Origin: Symbiodinium natans
Taxonomy: Eukaryota > Sar > Dinophyceae > Suessiales > Symbiodiniaceae
DNA: 64,000 nucleotides
Reading direction: 5' to 3'
Assembly (NCBI GenBank): GCA_905221605.1
Contig: CAJNDS010000713.1
Span: 847,454-911,453, forward strand
The notes under the pieces are model-generated. The model did not search any database and was not told the origin of the DNA. It worked only from the letters and a program-made list of their open reading frames with translations. Below are positions 56,756 to 64,000 of this stretch, in pieces. Numbering within the stretch: position 1 is the stretch's first letter; each line of letters opens with the position of its first letter. The position numbers and the translations under genes are program-made.

Positions 56756-57853
56756 CATCACGTGCGCAGGGCGAGCCAAAAGCTGTGGACAGACCAGCTA
56801 CGGCCTATGGGGACGCGAAGTGCCGAGGTGACTTCAAGATCCTCAGTACAGTCATGAGCCCAGGTCGCCTGAGTGGAAAACGTTGAGCTCCATTCGGACA
56901 GGAACCATTCCTGCCTTCAAAGATTTTCGATTGGGATAGACAGTTTTGGGGTTTCGCTTTCCCCCCTCCCTCCAAAGTCAAAACATCAGCATTTTCGATG
57001 GTTTTTCGGGCTCGGAATACCCCGAAATGACCAGTTTCGTCATTGTGACCATTTTGGACCTTCACGAATCCCCCAATCTGGGGCCATAAGATGCGCATTT
57101 TCGCAAGCTTGGGGGCTCGGCTGTGAGGGTAGATCATTTCTGGGTGGGTTTAGTAGACCCGACCAACAAGCACGGCCCCAATGGGCACCTGAAGCATTGG
57201 GCACCCCTTACGGCGCAGCCAAAACGCCGCAAAGCCGTGAGCCTCGCACAAAAGGGCTGAAAAACAAACCGGGTTTCGAGTTGCTTTTGCACGAAGGCAA
57301 GAGCCCACATTTGTGGCATTTGGGGTACCTCAAGCTCACCGAACTAACGAACACCCCTACGTTCTGGCTTTAGGTTGTGGGTCCAGAATGAAAATCATGA
57401 AAATTGGCCATTTGAGGCCACCAAAGTAGCTTTTGGCCCTAGATTGGGGGTTTGTGAAACCCCAAAAAGGTCAAACATCAACTTGCCATTTGAGGGGTGT
57501 TGTAGATTGGGGGAAAATTGGCCATTTGAGGAGTTTCCAAGGTCTGCAAACTAGCGAAAATCCCTATGTTCATTCAAAAAATCATCCAGGATGAAGAAAG
57601 CAGAGGGTTTGGGGGGGGGTCAGGGGGTTTGGGCGAGGGGCATTCCCATACTGGCCCATACTCCTTCAGCGTTTGTTTGTCTCCTTTGTTTCCCTGCCTT
57701 GCGCAAACCTGAACGATCGCTGGGCAATCACGAGTCCATTTTGGCACAAGAGTCGAGGGCTCACCTTGGGCCATTCTGTCACCACGTGGTCACCATGGCT
57801 ATGGCCTGTGGGTGGAAGACTTGGACTGCCCGGCACTCAGCTTCTCTTTCCAG
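56756..57853. other. Intron or spacer with short repeats
   Basis: GGCCATTTGAGG-type and GATTGGGGG-type sequences recur at 57,400-57,540. A run of G at 57,611-57,620. A frame at about 56,786-56,880 after CAAAAG may hold the missing end of the F5/8C domain but is not convincing. Confidence 0.4.
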
Positions 57854-58703
57854 GCTTGGTCAGTTCAAGACTCCAGTACAGAGTAGAACAGAAGTTTGCA
57901 GAAGCATCTCTGAAAAGGTCGTCCTACACATTGGAGCGTTCTTGGCTGTGACATCACAAGAGTCACGAGAATGTGGCCTCACAGACCAATCCGACTTCTT
58001 GCAGATCTCGCATATCCGAGAGCTGTCCAACCAGTCTTTGGAACTCGAGATGGGGTCCCAGGCCTTCAACCCGATTCTGGTCTGCATGACAGAGGCCGTG
58101 TGGATTAGAAACAGGCACCATGAGTCCTGGTTGGAAGATCGAAGCGGCCAGCCCGGACCCATGGCCAGCACACACTCTCTCGGCAGTTACCAAAGGTGGA
58201 CGCTGATAAATGTCGCTGTCAACACATTCAAAATCGTAAGCCATCGTGGTGTGGCTTTGAACTCGCAGTTGGGATGGGAAAACAAAGACTCAAGCAGCAA
58301 TGCTGTCCGATGGGTGATCAACCGGCCCAATCCCGCCATCGGCTATGATTTGGAGCTGGTCACCATACGCAATGCGGACAGCAAGAAGTACCTTTCCCAG
58401 AGTTCCGGTGATTTGTTGCTGTCCTCATCCACTTCGTTTGCATCCCAGTGGCGGATTTGGGAGGGCACTGGTAGCAGCAGCAACGTGGCGGCTATCGACA
58501 GGCCTGGATGCCTGCCGAAGACAGTGTTCATCACGCAGGATGGATGGGATGGTGGAACCAAGCGATGGCAATCGCGTCAGCTCCAGGACAACGGCGGTAG
58601 CATCAGATATCATTGTAACTTCGGTTCCTGGGAGTCGGGCGCTGAGTTACTTTGTGCCACTTTGCTGCGGCCTTCAGCCGCGGCTACCGCCAAGGAGTTT
58701 TAG
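57854..58703 (+). CDS. Beta-trefoil-like protein exon
   Basis: After the acceptor TTCTCTTTCCAG at 57,853 the frame is open to a TAG at 58,703, about 280 codons. Repeated units resemble beta-trefoil lobes: KVVLHIGAFLAVTSQES, YQRWTLINVAVNTFKIVSHR, YDLELVTIRNADSKKYLSQS with QWRIWEG, and later KRWQSRQLQDNGG. The recurring (hydrophobic-x)n, Gly, Leu and W-x-I/L elements fit ricin-B or fascin-like trefoils, which bind carbohydrates or actin. No single trefoil family can be chosen by eye. The terminal part may run into intron. It follows the F5/8C exon on the same strand and could be part of the same gene; both are ligand-binding beta folds. Confidence 0.55.
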
Positions 58704-59303
58704 AAGCAAAGAGGCAACAAGCATCAACCCAGCCAGTACCCAGCCAACACAACCTGGCCACACGAACTCCCTCAACCTGCGGAGAACAAATGCTGCATCG
58801 TGACCAAGCCCAGAAGCAGATGCAGAACCCCACGTTCCGATGCGGATCCCAAGTCTGACTGACGCACGAAGTCTTGAGTCACAAAACTTGAGTCCACGCC
58901 GTCACTGGGTGAAAAGTTGTACAATGTTGTACATGCATCCACCAGGGCAGACATGCAGCGGAAGTGAGTACGATCATTAGAAGAAAGTAAAGAAATCAGA
59001 ACAGGTCAGCTCATGCTCAGTAACCTCCTATAGAACTACCAGCAGCCTTGCCTTGCCTTGGGCCTTGATGAGGCGTGGATGGCGTGGATCCTGTAGGTCG
59101 GAAAGAAAACGGGCCGTGGGGGTGTAAACATCTCTCAAGTGGCCCACTTGCAAACAGATCCAGGTCTATGCACGCAGTGCCAAGTTCAGATCAATCACTG
59201 TCAGATTCGCAAGTGGAGGAACATGAAGGAACGTTCTGAGTGCTCTCCAGGTGCACCAAATGACACGTGGCAGTCCCACAGTCCAAAAAGGGTCCTGTTC
59301 CAG
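58704..59303. other. Intron or spacer between trefoil and lipase exons
   Basis: A possible exon at 59,170-59,252 (frame LCTQCQVQINHCQIRKWRNM or an alternative Ser/Glu-rich frame) precedes the first lipase exon; neither frame is firm. TTGCCTTGCCTTGGGCCTT at 59,050 is a short repeat. Confidence 0.4.
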
Positions 59304-61982
59304 CGTTGTCATCAAGGCAGCCAAGGCATACATTGAGGAAGTCTGCCCACTTGAATTGACCGACATTCTGCGAAGATTCGCGGCCAGGGACCCTGATAAA
59401 ACAGCAGTAGGCTAACCCTGAGGCCTGAAAGTTCAAGGCTCCAGGCCCCTCAGCCCCAAACATCTGAAGCAAGCTGGTTGGGCTTCTCGAACTTTCTCGA
59501 CCCCAGTATCCGAATTTCTCATTAAAACTGCTACCGGGCAAGGCCACAAACCACAACATTATGAAAAGTTTTTGCAAAGACGAAACACCTGACCTACGTG
59601 CCTTCTAGAAGCCCACGTGCAACCTTGTGTTGCAATGCTCCTGCAACGAAGGCGCTGGACTGTGCAATCGGTTGGATCCAGATGGAAATTCACAAGCCAC
59701 CGAGGTTAGCGCAGGGTTGTCGGCTGAGATTGGCTGAGGGCTTAGATTCTGGGGGATTCGTGACCGGGCTGCTGATTTTCGATCCCTATCCCCAGCATTC
59801 CAGACATCTCCAGATGTTTCCAGACAGGTGGCACGCTGAAGCTGACCCGACGTCGTGGCACTCGCCTGTCTGGTGGGGGCACGCAGAATGGGTACCTTCG
59901 AGTGTCATCACTCCGTCGTCGTTGGACTACTGTCGCCATCCACGGTTGGAATGCCGATGATCTGCTATCACGTGATGGCAGTGCAGCAACAGAAGCTCGT
60001 CGAAGGCTCAACTGGAAGATGCACCACAAGATCATCAGCCCAGAGCAGATGACCTACCACCCCTATCGCAGTCAGGATAAGAGTCAGTTGCTGGCTCCAC
60101 TGGCACGGTCTACGGCACAGGCGGCAAAAGACGTCTCAGAGATGGTTGGTCAACATGTCCACAGACGACGCCGGCTCTTCAACAGGTGGAGGCTGGTCGA
60201 AGAGCGTGAGAAGACGTCAAATTTCCTTTGGATTCAAGACATCGACGGCCTCCGGCTCTACGAGCGCTACGGAGTCTGTCTGCTGACGTTCACAGCTTCC
60301 AATGATAATGAAGACTTCCTCAACGATATCGATCAGGATGCTTCATATTACGACAGCGCAGATACCTCCTGGGTCAAGCAGACGGTTTCGAGTGGCGTTT
60401 ACAAAGAGGCTTCTGCGTGGCTCAAGCAGTCCTGGTGGCCCGATTTCAAGAGAAAGGTGGCCACAGCGTGTTGCAAAGTGGTGACGGTAGGCCGGGATCT
60501 CATGTCTGAGAGGTGAGCGCTCCAACCTACCAAATGCACCTTTCGATAAACGTGTGAGAAGAATCGACCCAAAGCCCGACTATGATTGTGCCGAGTGCCC
60601 AGTGCTCCCAATGATCGGACCAGGCCACAGCTTGGGCGGGGCGGTGGCGCAGCTCTTCTACTGGGCGCAAGGCACGGTGCCGGGATTGGAGCAGGTTCAG
60701 GTCGGAGTGGGTGGTTTTACTAGATCCATATTCATGCTGTACGGAACCCGAGAACAACGCAATGAGTTTGAGCTTAGTTCAATGGTTAATGAGCTGGGCA
60801 CTTTTTCCCAAGGCAAGAAGACTGGACAAGGGTGGTCGTGGCAGGATGACTGGCTCCCGCAGGCAACTGCGTGGCCACACATGATACATCTTGCGATGCC
60901 CTCAATTCCCCAAACCCGAATACTGACCGGCATTTCATGCAGGTTGATGCCGTCCATGCGCTTGGAGCCGTCAGTGTGGTGAACTCTTGGTACCCGATGA
61001 ACGGTATGCTGTTCCCTGGCCGGGTCTGCCCTCAACCACCGATGGCCCAAAATCTTAAAAGACGTGTTCCTAAGCATCAGTTCCTGGGCAAGGAAACGAC
61101 TCTTCGGCGCTGAAAACCGAGATTTCCGCACCCTCTGAAATGCAAGAAAGGCACTGTCATGCACTACCACTGTTGTGGCAATGTGGTTTTGGCTTTTGCA
61201 TTTGTTTCGTGAGGTCTGAACGCATTTTCAGTGGAAGGGTTATCAAAATAGTGTGCCCAAGCATCTCTCCACGCTCGCTGCTTGCGAAGCCAAGTTGTGC
61301 ATTGCAATCATTAAAATTATCCTACTGTTTTCGGGCTGGCGATTTCAGACATGTGCTTCCTAAACTGGTCCGGAGTCCAGCGATCTTGCGTCACCCAAGG
61401 CTTTTTTGTCCTCCGGCCTCACACACAGTCTTGTGCACACAAACCACTACACATATCACTCTTTTGGAGTGGTTGCGGCGATGATCTCTCAAGGAATCGT
61501 ATCTGCTGTTTTGGCCAGACACATGCGCAATTCACGGTCGGAATCATCATCCGAATGACACCCTTAAGACATCTCTTCCATCAGGGCTCTGCAGCCTCAG
61601 GTTTATCCAGGAGAATTCGGACGACAACGATCCCTACCTAGACCCTGCCGTCGGATACCCCTCAAGATTCTTGCATCCAGGCCAGGGCAATTCAGTGGGC
61701 ACAGGCATTGGTTGAGGGTTCGGGACTGTTTGCTGACTGAATGCAGAGTGTGGAGAGCTAGTTCTTCGTTATCGTTGTTCCGAGCGCCCAGGTCAGATGT
61801 GGACCGTCCTGTTCAGTAGGAGGAGGCGGAGGCGGAGAACGTCGGCGGACATGCAGTCGTGGCAGGGCGTTCCCAGCAAGTGGCCACCAGACGATCGAGA
61901 CATCGGTTTTCGGAACTGGGATCTCCACAAGCTGGACCAATATCTCGATGAGATCGAGGACGCATACCCCATGGCCAACTAA
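59304..61982 (+). CDS. Class-3 lipase, last six exons to the stop codon
   Basis: Six exons join in one frame: 59,304-59,410, 59,828-60,490, 60,624-60,694, 60,943-60,989, 61,601-61,680 and 61,792-61,982 (TAA). Donors are GC, GC, GT, GT, GC; every acceptor is AG followed by G. The joined protein has the alpha/beta-hydrolase order of class-3 (triacylglycerol or diacylglycerol) lipases: a pre-core region with LWIQDIDGLRLYERYGVCLL, then VTV|GHSLGGAVAQLF with the nucleophile Ser split from its strand by an intron, then VDAVHALGAVSVVN (the strand after the nucleophile), an Asp-rich segment DDNDPYLDP (catalytic Asp candidate), RFLHPGQMWTVLFS, and an end WDLHKLDQYLDEI with the His candidate. About 385 residues are recovered; the N terminus lies upstream and is not located. 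It would hydrolyse ester bonds in membrane or storage lipids. The first exon is the least certain. Confidence 0.78.
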
Positions 61983-62694
61983 ACAGCCGGCCAAAAAGGC
62001 GACGAGCGAGGCGCGGAAAGATGCCGCGCTTGTTTTAATCTTGGCGAGCGCTGCGCTGCGGCGCAAGCCATTTCTCGCTGAGCGCGCAGCGCACTGAGGG
62101 CGCAGCGTGCTGAGCGCCCACATTCCAAGTATCCCTCAGATATCCCTTGGGGCTGTCACCACGCTGGCCTGCTTGCGGAGTTTTAAAATGTGATGACCAG
62201 CCTTGACCGGCTTTGACCATGTCGTGTTTGTTGGCTGTGTGACTGCGTGAAGTGCAATGGCCATTGACTGTGATCCGTTTCTTTGTGGCGCCGATTCATC
62301 TCAAAAAGCAGGCACAGGCCGAGCTTTAGCTGGCCGGACCTCTGAGCCTCTGAGCCTCCGGCCTCTGAGTCCGATCCGACTCTTGAGCTGTGACTGCAGC
62401 CATCGGCCTGCCATGAGAACTCAGACGCTGATCGCCCTGACCCTCCTGTGCCTGACAGCATGCGTGCAAGGGAGTTTGCTTTTTGGAACGTGGGTTCAAC
62501 CAAGGTTTCAGAGGGATACCTTAGGCTTGCTTGGCAAAATTCAGCTTCGAAGTTGAAAGGCTGCCAGGGCTGCCAGGCTCTTGGGCAGCGGCCGCGGTGT
62601 CGGACTTTGCCTCAGAGGTTTCGGCGGGGAACTGCGTGGACCAGACGTGTAGAACGAATCTTGCCTCTAAAATTTACATCCAATCCAGTAATCA
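61983..62694. other. Region after the lipase; GC-rich repeat
   Basis: 62,043-62,118 holds interleaved GAGCGC and GCGCAGCG-type repeats in both orientations that could fold into hairpins. Its place 60-130 bp after the lipase stop suggests a 3' UTR, but no known terminator signal applies. TGAGCCTC units repeat at 62,340-62,370. Confidence 0.5.
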
Positions 62695-62952
62695 CTCTAC
62701 ACACGATCACACACTCAAGCACACACACACAATCACATATACAGACAGTCACATACACACAATCGCGGACACACAATCACACTGTCAGACTAGCACACGA
62801 GTGGACGAGCGCACGAGTGTATGAGCACACAAGCAAGCACGCACACACGCGCGCACGCACACACGCACACACGCACGCACGCACGCATGCACGCACGCAC
62901 ACACACACACACAGACACTCATACACGCGCACACACACACACACACACACTC
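62695..62952. repeat. CA-rich microsatellite
   Basis: ACAC with ATCAC, GCACG and GCGC interruptions; purest at 62,838-62,952. Both strands give spurious His/Thr or Val/Cys frames. Confidence 0.92.
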
Positions 62953-63671
62953 GGCAATGCTCGTCTCGTCGAAAGTCTATCGTACTACAGCTTTGAAGTA
63001 CATAACTTTGCAGCAGTCAAAGGACTCTGCATCCGCGCAGCAAGGGGCGCTGTTATCTAAGTCTAGTCTAGTTTTTGGTCTGGATTGTCATAGGGTCCGG
63101 AAGGAAGGGTCGGCAACGTCTGAAGGAAGGGCGTGAGTGTACTGTTGCATGAATTTGCGTTCAGAGGGCCAAGACGAAGGAGTCTACTGTCCGGGCAGGG
63201 TTTCGATGCACGCGTTTTTCGGACATTTATGTTTACAGCTCGGCTGGAGGTTCATTCCAACGACTGGACACCGTAGGGTTTCCTGCCTGTGTAGGCTTGT
63301 TTAAGATTGGGGAATGCGATCTTTAAAGCTTAAAATAGTTTATGTCAAGGCATCCGGAAACTCGGGATCAGGATTTCAAAAGGTTGTGTTTTATTCACCC
63401 GGCCCAAAGCGAAGGTTGAAGACTAAGACGGGAAATTTCGGGGAAGGAGTTTCCAGGAATCTTCGGTTTGACCGCTTCTATCTGGCACGAAGTTGAAAAC
63501 TCGTTGAAGCAAGTGCGAGGGGTGGGGATTCCCTTCATATTCTTACCTGTCGGCTGCAGCATAGACAAGTTCAAGGCAAGTTGCTGCATCTCCGCCCTGC
63601 CGCAGATGATAAGTTCAAAGCCAGTGCATCTCCACGCTATCGATCTTGGGTCCAGGATTTTCATGCTATGA
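62953..63671. other. Spacer
   Basis: No supported exon or RNA gene. Confidence 0.45.
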
Positions 63672-63760
63672 AACGCCGAGCCGAAGATTGAAGAATGAAG
63701 GTTGATTGAGGCTTGAGGATTGAGAATTGAGCATTGAGGATTGAGGATTGAAGATTTCCG
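63672..63760. repeat. Degenerate GAGGATTGA tandem repeat
   Basis: About nine imperfect units of GAGGATTGA or GAAGATTGA. From here to the end of the window no gene is seen. Confidence 0.8.
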
Positions 63761-64000
63761 GGAAAAGTTTCTTGTAAGTCTTCAGCTTGTCTTAGTCGAT
63801 CTGACCAAGCTTTGATTCGAAAGCATTGAAATCTTTGAATTCAGGGGTCCAGGAATTTAATGGTTTCAACGACTTAGTGAAAATCCGGCATATATTGTTA
63901 TTCTTCTTATTCATGCTTTGATTATTGCCTCACAAAATTGCAGATATTTACACATGTCGCACGCATACTAGCAAAGCTAACCTTACTTCCAACCACCCCC

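Noticed and set aside
62448-63060. His/Thr-rich proteins after 62.4 kb
   Set aside because: Caused by the CA microsatellite; frames overlap and none has other coding character.

Overview
This window reads as nuclear DNA of a dinoflagellate, probably a Symbiodiniaceae-like alga. The reasons are: very low density of recognisable coding sequence; introns whose donors are a mix of GC and GT and whose acceptors are almost all AG|G; many very short phase-0 exons; TTTAGGG-type telomere-like repeats; and abundant microsatellites. No bacterial gene layout is present, and most long open frames are chance frames in intron or spacer. Everything I can call as coding lies on the + strand, as expected for dinoflagellate unidirectional gene arrays. 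Exon calls are by eye and have no transcript support.

Region by region: (1) 3.2-25.9 kb holds a chain of tiny coiled-coil exons rich in Gln, Glu and Arg, plus two homologous double-CxxC zinc-ribbon exons. It may be one gene of more than 20 kb. The intronic space carries a compound microsatellite (5.3 kb), a perfect 171-bp tandem duplication (17.75 kb), an AT microsatellite (19.2 kb) and a dispersed repeat (20.5 kb) with a second copy at 37.45 kb. (2) 26.36-33.40 kb is a well-preserved 7.0-kb LTR retroelement: 354- and 352-bp LTRs about 98% identical, a perfect 5-bp target duplication (TGCTA), a primer site of the copia/Ty5 half-tRNA style and a short purine tract. It sits inside TTTAGGG-derived sequence. 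It has no visible reverse transcriptase, integrase or protease. It encodes a zinc-ribbon protein, a CCHC zinc knuckle, low-complexity acidic and proline-rich regions and, most strikingly, a domain resembling the RNA 2'-phosphotransferase Tpt1/KptA. The coding stretch is split over frames by several single-base shifts or stops. (3) 33.4-41.6 kb is repeat-rich spacer: interstitial telomere-like repeats, an AT-rich island, a 72-75-bp tandem repeat and paired palindrome-bearing repeats. (4) 41.6-48.1 kb has exon-like pieces of an LRR-like segment, a probable membrane protein and a helical segment. (5) 55.9-62.0 kb is the best host gene region: a discoidin-like (F5/8 type C) exon with a possible ubiquitin-like part, a beta-trefoil-like exon, then a class-3 lipase whose last six exons can be joined in frame to a stop codon. 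These could be separate genes or parts of one multidomain gene.

The strongest candidate for something undescribed is the LTR element carrying a Tpt1-like RNA-repair/ADP-ribosyltransferase domain in place of pol. The second is the CAG-bounded phase-0 microexon architecture of the coiled-coil gene.
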